Below, in pieces: positions 39,449-52,248 of a stretch of DNA of 64,000 nucleotides. A program made the position numbers and the translations under genes. The notes beneath the pieces are model-generated. The model saw nothing but the letters and a program-made list of their open reading frames with translations. It did no database searches and was not told the DNA's origin. Where the stretch lies: NCBI GenBank assembly GCA_965221635.1, contig OZ244902.1, forward strand, positions 1,736,001 through 1,800,000, read 5' to 3'. This DNA comes from JAAXHB01 sp965221635 (lineage in GTDB: Bacteria; Actinomycetota; Acidimicrobiia; Acidimicrobiales; Aldehydirespiratoraceae). Within the stretch, counting starts at the first letter, position 1, and every line of letters begins with the position of its first letter.

Positions 39449-40117
39449 ATGAATTACGAATCTTTGAGTTCAGTCGAGGAATCATCGGTGGTAGACCACG
39501 ACGTGATCACCGAGGACGACCTTTTCGCCGATGACCTGCACGACGAGTACACAAAGCCGAAGAGCCCCTTCGACAAGCCGGGCCGGTGGTTCGTGGTACA
39601 CACCCAGTCCGGATACGAAAAGAAGGTGAAGCAGAACCTCGAGGCTCGCACGGCCTCGATGGACATGGAGGGCAGGATCCACGAGATCGTGATCCCCATG
39701 CGAGACGTTCCCGAATTCAAGAACGGCAAGAAGGTGGTCACCTCCAAGCGGCTCTTCCCCGGTTACGTGTTCGTGCGCTGCGACCTCGACGACACGGTGT
39801 GGCCGGTGATCCGCGACACCCCCAACGTGAGCGGCTTCGTGACCAGGGCAGGCAAGCCCGCTCCGCTGAGCCGCCGCGACGTGGAGAACTACCTCGGCGC
39901 CGAAGCCGACCGCAGCAGCGAGGCATCCAAGCGAGCCAAGCCCATCTTCGAGTACGGCGTGGGTGACACGGTTCGCGTCAAGGACGGGCCGTTCGCGGAC
40001 TTCTCGGGCGAGATCGTGGAGATCAACGAGGACCAACTCAAGGTGAAGGTGCTTGTGAACATCTTCGGACGCGAAACTCCCACCGAGGTTGGCTTCGCCC
40101 AGGTGGCGCGCCTGTAG
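39449..40117 (+). CDS. nusG: Transcription termination/antitermination factor NusG
   Basis: Binds RNA polymerase and couples it to Rho or ribosomes. The 222-aa protein has an acidic N-terminal extension (about 1-42) typical of actinobacteria, the NGN domain (RWFVVHTQSGYEKKVKQNLEAR to FPGYVFVRCDLDD) and a C-terminal KOW domain (VGDTVRVKDGPFADFSGEI, about 171-189). Downstream are rplK and rplA. A TAGTAT element at 39405-39410 could be a -10 for a separate promoter. Confidence 0.97.
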   Translation: MNYESLSSVEESSVVDHDVITEDDLFADDLHDEYTKPKSPFDKPGRWFVVHTQSGYEKKVKQNLEARTASMDMEGRIHEIVIPMRDVPEFKNGKKVVTSKRLFPGYVFVRCDLDDTVWPVIRDTPNVSGFVTRAGKPAPLSRRDVENYLGAEADRSSEASKRAKPIFEYGVGDTVRVKDGPFADFSGEIVEINEDQLKVKVLVNIFGRETPTEVGFAQVARL

Positions 40118-40292
40118 AGTCTCCGCTTCGGCATGGCGGTGTCGCGTGCCGGGAACTGCCAACATTGTCCGCTCCGGGCCCGCCGGCTTCGGTGGCGGCG
40201 AATCGTGGCCAATCCCGTCGCTGCAACACCGTCGAAGCAATGCCGCCCAACCCCCACGCCCAACATCGGTCCCACTGTCACAGAGATGAGCC

Positions 40293-40721
40293 ATGGCCCC
40301 ACGTAAGAAAGTAAGCGCGGTCGTCAAGATCCAGATTCAGGCCGGTCAGGCCACTCCTGCGCCTCCCGTTGGCACGGCGTTGGGGCCTCACGGCGTGGCC
40401 ATCATGGACTTCTGCCGGGACTACAACGCCCGCACCGAAGACCAAAGAGGCCAGGTGATCCCCGCGGAGATCACCATCTTCGAGGATCGCACGTTCAGCT
40501 TCATCACCAAGACGCCGCCCACCTCGTACCTGCTGCGCAAGGCCGCGGGCCTCGAGAGCGGAGCGCTGAACCCGGGTCGCGAAACGGTCGGCAAGGTCAC
40601 CGACGCGCAGCTCACCGAGATCGCCGAAGTGAAGATGCCCGACCTCAACGCCAACGACATCGCCGCAGCCAAGGCACAGGTGGAGGGCACCGCTCGCTCC
40701 ATGGGAATCCTGGTGGAGTAG
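40293..40721 (+). CDS. rplK: 50S ribosomal protein L11
   Basis: L11 of the GTPase-associated centre, 142 aa. The family blocks KIQIQAGQATPAPPVGTALGPHGV and DFCRDYNARTEDQRG and the RNA-binding C-terminal half (GRETVGKVTDAQLTEIAEVK) are intact. It lies 175 nt after nusG; this gap may hold a leader but I see no certain element. Confidence 0.97.
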   Translation: MAPRKKVSAVVKIQIQAGQATPAPPVGTALGPHGVAIMDFCRDYNARTEDQRGQVIPAEITIFEDRTFSFITKTPPTSYLLRKAAGLESGALNPGRETVGKVTDAQLTEIAEVKMPDLNANDIAAAKAQVEGTARSMGILVE

Positions 40722-40822
40722 GGCCCCGCCCTACCTTCCAACCAGGCCACCGCGACGCGCAATTCGTCGTTGTCGCCCCGTGGTGCCTGTGTCCCAGCGA
40801 GCCTGAGTCAAAAGGAGCCGCA

Positions 40823-41521
40823 ATGGCCAAAGGAAAAAAGCACGTCGATGCGGTGAAGCGATTCGACCGCCTCAACCTGCACAGCCCCGACGAGGCGGTG
40901 GGCCTGGTGAAGAGCCTGGCGCCGTGCCGTTTCGACGAGAGCGTGGACGTTGTGGTGCGCCTCGGGGTGGATCCCCGCAAGGCGGATCAGATGATGCGGG
41001 GCACCATCGACCTTCCCGCGGGCACAGGCAAAGAGGTGCGTGTGGCGGTGTTCGCGCAAGGCGAGAACGCCATGATCGCCGAGCAGGCCGGCGCCCACAA
41101 GGTGGGTGGCGAAGACCTCGCCAAAGAGGTGGAGTCCGGAGTGATCGACTTTGACGTTTCGATCGCCACGCCGGACATGATGCGCGTGGTGGGACGCATC
41201 GGACGCATCCTCGGCCCGCGTGGCCTGATGCCCAACCCCAAAAGCGGCACCGTCACCGACGACGTTGCCCGAGCCGTGGCGGACTTCAAGGGTGGCCGCG
41301 TGGGGTACCGCACCGACCGATTCGCCAACGTCCACGTGTCCATCGGCAAGGTGTCGTTCGACAGCGAGGACCTCATCAAGAACCTGCGTGCGGTGGTGGC
41401 CGAACTGCAGCGCGCCAAACCGGCCGCGGCCAAGGGCCGTTACGTGAAGAAGGTGGTGCTCAGCTCATCCATGGGCCCCGGCGTGAGGGTGGACCCGGCC
41501 GACATCGGCGCCAGCACCTGA
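40823..41521 (+). CDS. rplA: 50S ribosomal protein L1
   Basis: L1-stalk protein, 232 aa. Conserved blocks include VDVVVRLGVDPRKADQMMRG and ILGPRGLMPNPKSGTV, followed by the GRVGYRTDR and NVHVSIGKVSF segments. It has a strong Shine-Dalgarno, AAAAGGAG, and lies 101 nt after rplK. L1 commonly represses its own operon, but no L1-site mimic was identified by eye. Confidence 0.97.
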   Translation: MAKGKKHVDAVKRFDRLNLHSPDEAVGLVKSLAPCRFDESVDVVVRLGVDPRKADQMMRGTIDLPAGTGKEVRVAVFAQGENAMIAEQAGAHKVGGEDLAKEVESGVIDFDVSIATPDMMRVVGRIGRILGPRGLMPNPKSGTVTDDVARAVADFKGGRVGYRTDRFANVHVSIGKVSFDSEDLIKNLRAVVAELQRAKPAAAKGRYVKKVVLSSSMGPGVRVDPADIGAST

Positions 41522-41536
41522 GCGACGCGCCGCGGG

Positions 41537-41564
41537 TTGCTTCGCCCCAGGCGAGCGCTACCCT
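41537..41564 (+). promoter_or_regulatory. Promoter upstream of rplJ-rplL
   Basis: TTGCTT (41537-41542) and TACCCT (41559-41564) with a 16-bp spacer. Transcription would start near 41571 and give a leader of about 167 nt before rplJ. Confidence 0.45.
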
Positions 41565-41570
41565 TGCCGG

Positions 41571-41737
41571 TCGCGTTTGTGGCGGCCCCAAGTTCGCCGT
41601 AACACAGTTTCGTCGCAACCCAGCCACCGCGGCAGGTAACCGCCGGCAAATCCGAAAGACGCTCACCGAAGACATCCGGTGCTCCCGCAACAGGGAACCA
41701 ATGGGCCGCAGGGGCCCGCCGGACGAGGAAGGCAACA
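41571..41737 (+). promoter_or_regulatory. Probable ribosomal protein L10 leader
   Basis: The untranslated stretch before rplJ has the position and length of the known L10-L12 autoregulatory leader. It has purine-rich internal segments (around 41650-41690) flanked by complementary GC-rich arms, such as CACCG/CGGTG at about 41666-41683. L10(L12) complex is known to bind such leaders to repress rplJL. I identify it by position and partial pairing, not by covariance. Confidence 0.45.
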
Positions 41738-42418
41738 ATGAAGAATCCCAGGCCCGACAAGGCCGCCAAAGTCGTCGAGGTGCGCGACCGTCTCTCGGGT
41801 TGTGACGCCGCTCTGCTCACCGAATATCGGGGCCTCGACGTTCCCACCATGGCAGAGTTGCGGCGCGCCCTGCGTGCCGCCGGGGGCGAATACAAGATCT
41901 ACAAGAACACCTTGGTGAGGCTCGCCACCGCGGAACTCGGCCTCGACCTTGGTGACCTGCTCACCGGCCCCACCGCCATTGCCTTCGTGAGCCCGGCTGA
42001 AGACGGCACACCCGCCGACGCCGCCGCGGTGGCCAAGGTGCTGCGGGACTTCGCCAAGACCAACCAGTCGCTGGTGGTGAAGGGCGGCGTCCTCGACTCG
42101 GACATCCTCGCCGCCCCCGACGTGATCGCCCTGGCCGACCTGCCGTCGCGCGAAGTGCTGCTTGCACAACTTGCGGGCGCCCTGGCCGCGCCGATGACCA
42201 GGATGGCCGGCCTCATGGAGGCCCTGCCCCGCAACTTCGCGTACGCATTGAGCGCGCTCGTTGATCAACGCGGCGGCGCCGACGCCACTGAAGGCGACGC
42301 CACTGAAGCCGACGCCAACGCCGCCGACGCCGACGCCACTGAAGCCGACCACGCCGCCGACGCTGACGCCGCCGCCGACGACGCCGAAGCCAACGACGAA
42401 CAACCCGCTGAGGCATAG
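41738..42418 (+). CDS. rplJ: 50S ribosomal protein L10 with an acidic C-terminal tail
   Basis: L10 forms the base of the L7/L12 stalk. The 226-aa protein has the normal core (VVEVRDRLSGCDAALLTEYRGL, LRAAGGEYKIYKNTLVRLA, and the L12-binding helix to about 175). Residues 181-226 form an extra tail of repeated Ala/Asp/Glu/Thr (Asp-Ala-Thr-Glu-type units) that ordinary L10 lacks. GAGGAAGG precedes the ATG. rplL follows after 123 nt. Confidence 0.95.
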   Translation: MKNPRPDKAAKVVEVRDRLSGCDAALLTEYRGLDVPTMAELRRALRAAGGEYKIYKNTLVRLATAELGLDLGDLLTGPTAIAFVSPAEDGTPADAAAVAKVLRDFAKTNQSLVVKGGVLDSDILAAPDVIALADLPSREVLLAQLAGALAAPMTRMAGLMEALPRNFAYALSALVDQRGGADATEGDATEADANAADADATEADHAADADAAADDAEANDEQPAEA

Positions 42419-42541
42419 CGAGGCAAGGCGGCACCCCGGCGCCCGACTCGGCCGCCCTCGCAAGGGCCGCCTCCAGCACACCCACCGGTTCGGAACTACC
42501 AATCAGACCCAGGCAAAGCCTGACACACAGGAGAAACCACC

Positions 42542-42919
42542 ATGGCCACCAAGGAAGAAATCCTCGACTCCATCTCGAGCATGACAGTGCTCGAGCTGAG
42601 CCAACTGCTCAAGGACTTCGAGGAGCGATTTGACGTCACCGCCGCAGCCCCCGCCGCGGTCGCCGTCGCGGCCCCCACCGCAGCCGCCGCCGAGGAGGTG
42701 GAGGAAAAAACCGCCTTCGACGTGATGCTCACCGGCGTCGGCGAAAAGAAGGTTCAGGTGATCAAGGCCGTGCGCGGCGTCACCACCCTGGGTCTCAAGG
42801 AGGCCAAGGAAGTGGTGGACAGCGCCCCCAAGGCAATCCTTGAGGGTGTGTCCAAGGACGAAGCCGACAAGGCCAAGGCCGCAATCGAAGAGGCCGGCGG
42901 CACCGTCGAGCTGGTCTGA
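42542..42919 (+). CDS. rplL: 50S ribosomal protein L7/L12
   Basis: Stalk protein that recruits translation GTPases, 125 aa. It has an N-terminal dimerisation helix (SMTVLELSQLLKDFEERF), an Ala/Pro/Val hinge and the C-terminal domain (VIKAVRGVTTLGLKEAKEVVDSAP). AGGAG lies 9 nt before the ATG. Confidence 0.97.
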   Translation: MATKEEILDSISSMTVLELSQLLKDFEERFDVTAAAPAAVAVAAPTAAAAEEVEEKTAFDVMLTGVGEKKVQVIKAVRGVTTLGLKEAKEVVDSAPKAILEGVSKDEADKAKAAIEEAGGTVELV

Positions 42920-43344
42920 GTGAAAGCCGGGCGTCCGAGGCGCACCGGCCCACGCAGACCATCGTCCACCCAGTCCACAGCACTCGCCCTCCCAACCCGC
43001 CCTCAACGCAAAGGCGCCCCGCAACCACACGGTCTTCCCGACACTTCGTCCCCGTGGCACGAAGCCGGCAGCTCCCGCAGCCGGTGTCTCGCGGGATCGT
43101 TCATCACGGTGACCGACCGGCGTGGGTGCGCCGGCAGCCGCTTGCGACGCACATGCCTCGGCGTGTGCGAACAGCCGGGGTGGGGGTGCCGGTGGTGTGT
43201 CGACGGTTGGAGATGGCCTTGCCGGCCGGTAGCCTCAAGCCCAACGTGAGTGGAGTGGCGTCCGTGGCAGCGATTTACTCGCTGGCGTCGCGCGCTCATT
43301 TCACGGTTCTGAAGTGATCTAGCGCCACCAATTTGGAGATCGAC
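42920..43344 (+). promoter_or_regulatory. rplL-rpoB intergenic region with rpoBC promoter
   Basis: A 425-bp stretch with no supported gene. TTGGAG (43207-43212) and TAGCCT (43230-43235) with a 17-bp spacer form a good promoter candidate, with a start near 43242 and a leader of about 100 nt. The first half is C-rich and may contain a terminator or attenuator after rplL, but no convincing hairpin with a T tract is visible. Confidence 0.5.
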
Positions 43345-46300
43345 GTGACTTCACGCGCCTCAACACGCGAACGCTACTCGTTCGGCAGCCTCAAGGAGAT
43401 ACTCCGGATGCCGGACCTGATAGCCATCCAGCGGGACAGCTTCGAGAAGTTCCTTCAGGAGGGCCTGGCCCGCACCTTCCGGGACATCTCGCCCATCACC
43501 GACTACTCCGGCACGCTCGAGCTCGACCTGGAGTTCGACCCGAAGGATCCCGACCTGCACCCCGAGCCGAAGTTCACGGTGGAGGAATGCAAGGAGAAGG
43601 ACATCACCTACGCCTCCGCGATCTTCGTGAAGGCACGGTTCTACAACAGCAGCACCGGGGAGATCAAGGAACAGGTCGTGTTCATGGGGGACTTCCCCAA
43701 GATGACCGAGCAGGGCACCTTCGTGATCAACGGCACCGAGCGTGTGGTGGTGTCCCAGCTGGTGCGCTCACCCGGGGTGATCTTCCAGCCCGGCGAGCGT
43801 TACCGGCTGCGCAACTTCGCCAAGCACCAGCTCGTCACCGGCACCATCCACCCCTACCGGGGCGAATGGGTGGAGTTCGACGTGGAGGACAAGCCCCGCA
43901 AGGAGATCACCGCAGGGGTGAGGGTGGCCCGCAAGCGGCGCCTGCCGCTGTTCGCGCTGCTGCGCGCCCTGGGATACGACGAGGACACACATCCCGGTTT
44001 CCTGGAGCGCTTCGTGGAGCACTTCGACTTCCTGGCCGAGCAATGGGAGAAGCAGGGCCACATCGGCGCCACCCGCAACGAGGCCCTCGTGGAGATCTAC
44101 AAGCGGGTGCGTCCCGGCGAGCCGGTCTCCGACGAGTCCGCACGCGGCTACTTCGAGAACGCCTTCTTCAACAACCGCCGCTACGACCTGTCCGCGGTGG
44201 GTCGCCACAAGCTCAACCGCAAGCTCGGCCCGGAACTCGAGTTCCTCAAGGACACCTTCGGGCTGGATCTTCGCAGGGTCGATCCCGACAACCCCGACGA
44301 GGTGCCGCCCGAGCTGCGCCTCCCCGAGGCCGACCAGTCGGTGCTGTCACGCTGCGAGATGCTCGCCGCGGTCACCTACATGCTCAACCTGGCCAAGGGC
44401 GAGCACGGATACCGCCTCGACGACCAGGACCACTTCGCCAACCGCCGCATCCGCAGCGTGGGCGAACTGATCCAAAACCAGGTGCGCATCGGCCTTTCGC
44501 GCATGGAGCGGGTGGTGCGTGACCGCATGACCACCCAGGACGTGGAGGCGATCACGCCCCAGTCGCTGATCAACATCCGCCCCGTGGTGGCGTCCATCAA
44601 GGAGTTCTTCGGCTCCTCGCAGCTTTCGCAGTTCATGGATCAGGTGAACCCGCTGTCGGGGCTCACCCACCGCCGGCGCCTCTCGGCGCTGGGCCCCGGT
44701 GGCCTCAGCCGCGAGCGGGCCGGTTTCGAGGTGCGCGACGTTCACTTCTCGCATTACGGCCGCATGTGCCCCATCGAAACCCCCGAAGGCCCCAACATCG
44801 GTCTGATCGGCGGCCTGGCGTCGTTCGCCAGGATCAACGACTACGGGTTCATCGAGACGCCCTACCGGGTGGTGCGAGACGGTCGAGCCACCGAAGAGGT
44901 GGTGTACCTGGCAGCCGACGACGAAGAGGACTACGTCATCGCGCAGGCCAACGCCCCGATCGACGCCGACGGGCGTTTCATCAACCCGCGGGTGCTGGCC
45001 CGCAGATCCCCCCAGGCGGCGTCGCTCAACGACCTGAAGCTGCAGCTCGAGCGTGACGTGTTCTTCGGGGCCACCACCGAGATCTCCTTTGTGCCTCCGT
45101 CGGAGGTGCAGATGATGGACATTTCGCCTCAGCAGATCGTGTCGGTGGCCACGGCGTTGATCCCGTTCCTCGAACACGACGACGCCAACCGGGCCCTGAT
45201 GGGCGCCAACATGCAACGCCAGGCGGTTCCCCTGGTGCGCCCGGAGGCGCCTTACGTGGGCACCGGCGTGGAGGGCCGCGCCGCGCACGACGCAGCCGAC
45301 ATGATCATCGCCGAGGGTGACGGCATCGTCACCGACGTGACCGGCGATTACATCGACATCGACTACGACGACTGGGGCGCCTACCGGCTGCCGCTGCGCA
45401 AGTTCGAGCGATCCAACCAGGACACCTGCATCAACCAGAAGCCGCTGGTGAAGCTCGGCGACGAGGTGGCCACAGGCGACGTCCTCGCCGACGGTCCGTC
45501 CACCGACCAGGGCGAACTGGCGCTGGGCAAGAACTTGCTGGTGGCGTTCATGTCCTGGGAGGGCTACAACTTCGAGGACGCCATCATTCTGTCCGAGCGC
45601 CTCGTGCGCGACGACGTGCTCACGTCGATCCACATCCACGAATACGAGATCGACGCGCGGGACACCAAGCTGGGGTCCGAGGAGATCACCAGGGACGTGC
45701 CCAACCTGTCCGACGACATCCTGGCCGACCTCGACGACCTGGGAATCGTGCGCGTCGGCGCCGAGGTGGGCCCCGGCGACGTTCTGGTGGGCAAGGTCAC
45801 CCCCAAGGGCGAAACCGAACTCTCCGGCGAGGAGCGCCTGCTGCGCGCCATCTTCGGCGACAAGGCCCGCGACGTTCGCGACAACTCGCTGAAGGTGCCC
45901 CACGGAGAGGGCGGCAAGGTGATCGACGTGAAGGTCTTCGACCGCAGCGACGAGGACTTCGGCGAGCTGCCCCCCGGCGTGAACCAGCTCGTGAGGGTGT
46001 ACGTGGCCCAGAAGCGCAAGATCAGCGTGGGCGACAAGCTCGCGGGCCGTCACGGCAACAAGGGCGTGATCTCGCGGATACTGCCCGTTGAGGACATGCC
46101 CTTCACCGCGGACGGCACCCCGGTGGACATCATCTTGAACCCGTTGGGAGTGCCCTCGCGCATGAACGTGGGTCAGGTGCTCGAGGCCCATCTCGGTTAC
46201 TGCGCCCGCTGGGGCTGGAAGTCCAAGAACGGCGCCGACGGCCCGGTGGCGCTCCCACCGGTGCGCGGCACCGAGAACAAGACCCGCCCGTCCACCCCGG

Positions 46301-46983
46301 CGTCGATTTCGATCACCACCCCGGTGTTCGACGGCGCCGTGTGGGACGAAACCGAACAAGCTGGTGGCAAGCCCACGATTGTGTCCATCCTTGGGGATCT
46401 CAACCCCGAGGCCGCCTCGGGCAAGCGTCTCATAGGCACCGACGGCAAGCAGGTGCTCTACAACGGGCGCACCGGCGAGCCCTACGACACGCCCATCATG
46501 ACCGGCTACGTGTACATGCTGAAGCTGGCCCACCTCGTGGACGACAAGATTCACGCGCGCTCCACCGGGCCCTACTCCATGATCCATCAGCAGCCCCTGG
46601 GCGGCAAGGCCCAGTTCGGTGGTCAGCGTTTCGGCGAGATGGAGGTGTGGGCGCTGGAGGCTTACGGCGCCGCCTACTGCCTGCAGGAACTGCTCACCAT
46701 CAAATCCGACGACGTGATCGGCAGGGCCAAGGTGTACGAGGCCATCGTGAAGGGCCGCAACGTGCCCGAACCGGGGATTCCCGAGAGCTTCAAGGTGCTC
46801 ATCAAGGAGATGCAGTCGCTGTGCCTCAACGTGGAGGTGCTCTCAAGCAGCGGCGCCGAGATCGAGATTCAGGAACTCGACGAGGACAGCCTCAGAGGCT
46901 TCGACCACATGGGCATCAACCTGCAGCGACCCGAGCGGGGCAGCGACGAGGACGACGCGGCCCGCATCGTCGCACGAGGCTGA
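43345..46983 (+). CDS. rpoB: RNA polymerase beta subunit
   Basis: Catalytic core subunit, 1212 aa. The rifampicin-binding segment (GSSQLSQFMDQVNPLSG, then THRRRLSALGPGG, about residues 419-451) keeps the sensitive-type Asp, His and Ser. Later blocks, such as SWEGYNFEDAIILSERLVRDD, GRHGNKGVISRI and the PLGGKAQFGGQRFGEMEVWALEA end, are intact. The GTG at 43345 with GGAG 6 nt upstream is chosen over the TTG at 43333. rpoC follows 183 nt after the stop. Confidence 0.97.
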   Translation: MTSRASTRERYSFGSLKEILRMPDLIAIQRDSFEKFLQEGLARTFRDISPITDYSGTLELDLEFDPKDPDLHPEPKFTVEECKEKDITYASAIFVKARFYNSSTGEIKEQVVFMGDFPKMTEQGTFVINGTERVVVSQLVRSPGVIFQPGERYRLRNFAKHQLVTGTIHPYRGEWVEFDVEDKPRKEITAGVRVARKRRLPLFALLRALGYDEDTHPGFLERFVEHFDFLAEQWEKQGHIGATRNEALVEIYKRVRPGEPVSDESARGYFENAFFNNRRYDLSAVGRHKLNRKLGPELEFLKDTFGLDLRRVDPDNPDEVPPELRLPEADQSVLSRCEMLAAVTYMLNLAKGEHGYRLDDQDHFANRRIRSVGELIQNQVRIGLSRMERVVRDRMTTQDVEAITPQSLINIRPVVASIKEFFGSSQLSQFMDQVNPLSGLTHRRRLSALGPGGLSRERAGFEVRDVHFSHYGRMCPIETPEGPNIGLIGGLASFARINDYGFIETPYRVVRDGRATEEVVYLAADDEEDYVIAQANAPIDADGRFINPRVLARRSPQAASLNDLKLQLERDVFFGATTEISFVPPSEVQMMDISPQQIVSVATALIPFLEHDDANRALMGANMQRQAVPLVRPEAPYVGTGVEGRAAHDAADMIIAEGDGIVTDVTGDYIDIDYDDWGAYRLPLRKFERSNQDTCINQKPLVKLGDEVATGDVLADGPSTDQGELALGKNLLVAFMSWEGYNFEDAIILSERLVRDDVLTSIHIHEYEIDARDTKLGSEEITRDVPNLSDDILADLDDLGIVRVGAEVGPGDVLVGKVTPKGETELSGEERLLRAIFGDKARDVRDNSLKVPHGEGGKVIDVKVFDRSDEDFGELPPGVNQLVRVYVAQKRKISVGDKLAGRHGNKGVISRILPVEDMPFTADGTPVDIILNPLGVPSRMNVGQVLEAHLGYCARWGWKSKNGADGPVALPPVRGTENKTRPSTPASISITTPVFDGAVWDETEQAGGKPTIVSILGDLNPEAASGKRLIGTDGKQVLYNGRTGEPYDTPIMTGYVYMLKLAHLVDDKIHARSTGPYSMIHQQPLGGKAQFGGQRFGEMEVWALEAYGAAYCLQELLTIKSDDVIGRAKVYEAIVKGRNVPEPGIPESFKVLIKEMQSLCLNVEVLSSSGAEIEIQELDEDSLRGFDHMGINLQRPERGSDEDDAARIVARG

Positions 46984-47074
46984 GCCCCACGAATCAACTG
47001 CGCAACGGCCACCCCCCGAGGGTCTCAACACACACTCGGCGGGGCGCCACCATCTGATCCGACCAAGCGCCGAT

Positions 47075-47119
47075 CCAAACGGCAACAACCCAAACGGCAA
47101 CAACCCAAACGGCAACAAC
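47075..47119 (+). repeat. Three tandem copies of a 15-bp unit before rpoC
   Basis: Unit CCAAACGGCAACAAC is repeated three times without mismatch (47075-47089, 47090-47104, 47105-47119), ending 47 nt before the rpoC start. It is unstructured, A/C-rich and lies in the transcribed rpoB-rpoC spacer. Confidence 0.95.
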
Positions 47120-47166
47120 ACAGTGTGTTGAGTCGGATCACCCGAAACAAAACAGGGATGCAACCA

Positions 47167-51129
<3,963 letters not shown>

Positions 51130-51208
51130 CCGCAAAGGGGTACCGAGATGTGTGAATGTGTCAACAGCGTGGGTGCGATGAGGGCCCATCGGGTAGGCGC
51201 CGGGGCGG

Positions 51209-51237
51209 TTTCATGTCCGGCGCGGCGCCCGTAGAAT
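51209..51237 (+). promoter_or_regulatory. Promoter of the rpsL-rpsG-fusA-tuf-rpsJ unit
   Basis: TTTCAT (51209-51214) and TAGAAT (51232-51237) with a 17-bp spacer. The GTG of rpsL begins 6 nt after the -10, so the transcript is probably leaderless. Confidence 0.6.
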
Positions 51238-51243
51238 CCCGCC

Positions 51244-51615
51244 GTGCCCACCATCCAGCAGTTGGTCCGCAAGGGCCGCAAGTCCAAGCGTCGCAAGGAG
51301 TCGACGCCGGCGCTCGCGGGGTCGCCCCAGCGCCGCGGCGTGTGTACCCGTGTGTACACCGCCACACCAAAAAAGCCCAACTCGGCTCTGCGCAAGGTGG
51401 CGCGGGTTCGTCTCACCACCGGCGTGGAGGTCACCGCCTACATTCCCGGTGAGGGCCACAACCTGCAGGAACACTCCATCGTGTTGGTTCGCGGGGGTCG
51501 TGTGAAGGATCTTCCCGGCGTTCGCTACAAGGTGGTGCGCGGCACGCTGGACACTTCCGGTGTTCGTGACCGTCGCAAGGCTCGCAGCCGCTACGGCGTC
51601 AAGAGGGAGTCCTGA
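51244..51615 (+). CDS. rpsL: 30S ribosomal protein S12
   Basis: Decoding-centre protein, 123 aa. TATPKKPNSALRKVARV and LPGVRYKVVRG carry the lysines that streptomycin-resistance changes affect, and both are of the sensitive type. The GTG start is 6 nt after a TAGAAT -10. The stop is followed within 2 nt by rpsG. Confidence 0.97.
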   Translation: MPTIQQLVRKGRKSKRRKESTPALAGSPQRRGVCTRVYTATPKKPNSALRKVARVRLTTGVEVTAYIPGEGHNLQEHSIVLVRGGRVKDLPGVRYKVVRGTLDTSGVRDRRKARSRYGVKRES

Positions 51616-51616
51616 C

Positions 51617-52087
51617 ATGCCTCGCAAAGGCCCTGCCGCTCGCCGGGAGTTGCTGCCGGATCCGGTGTACAAATCCACTCTGGTCACCCAGGTGATCAAC
51701 AAGGTGCTGCTTCGCGGCAAGCGCTCCCTGGCGGAACGAATCGTGTACGACGCCCTCGCCACGGTGGCATCCAAGACGGGTACCGAGCCGGTGTCCACGC
51801 TCAAACGAGCGGTGGACAACGTGAAGCCCCAACTTGAGGTGCGCAGCCGTCGCGTGGGCGGGGCCACCTACCAGGTGCCCGTGCCGGTGCCGGGTCGCCG
51901 GGCCACCACTTTGGCTGTGCGCTGGATAGTCAGCTACGCCCGCGCCCGTCGTGAGCGCTCGATGGCCGAACGCCTCGCCAACGAACTACTCGATGCAGCC
52001 AACGGAACAGGCGCTTCGGTGAAGCGCTGCGAGGACATGCAAAAGATGGCGGAGTCCAACAAGGCTTTCGCCCACTATCGCTGGTAG
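51617..52087 (+). CDS. rpsG: 30S ribosomal protein S7
   Basis: Primary binder of the 16S 3' domain, 156 aa. MPRKGPAARR start, VTQVINKVLLRGKRSLAERIVYDAL, GGATYQVPVPV and the AFAHYRW end are conserved. The ATG at 51617 has GAGGGAG upstream. The frame open to 51560 runs inside rpsL and is not used. Confidence 0.97.
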   Translation: MPRKGPAARRELLPDPVYKSTLVTQVINKVLLRGKRSLAERIVYDALATVASKTGTEPVSTLKRAVDNVKPQLEVRSRRVGGATYQVPVPVPGRRATTLAVRWIVSYARARRERSMAERLANELLDAANGTGASVKRCEDMQKMAESNKAFAHYRW

Positions 52088-52248
52088 CCCCGCGCATCTG
52101 AGCCGCCGTGGGCGCCCCGCGCCCACACGGCGGACGATCCGGCGCCGGCCCGGCCTGGCGCAACCCAGGCCAGACCTGCTTGAGAGCCCTGCCCGGTTCG
52201 CGGGCGGGCACAACACCATGCACGAACCACCACCCGTAGGAAACCACG

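Noticed and set aside
44347..46587. 746-codon open frame on the minus strand inside rpoB
   Set aside because: Same kind of antisense shadow; no start signal and low-information composition.
47075..47119. Possible CRISPR array
   Set aside because: The 15-bp units are directly adjacent without spacers and no cas gene is present.
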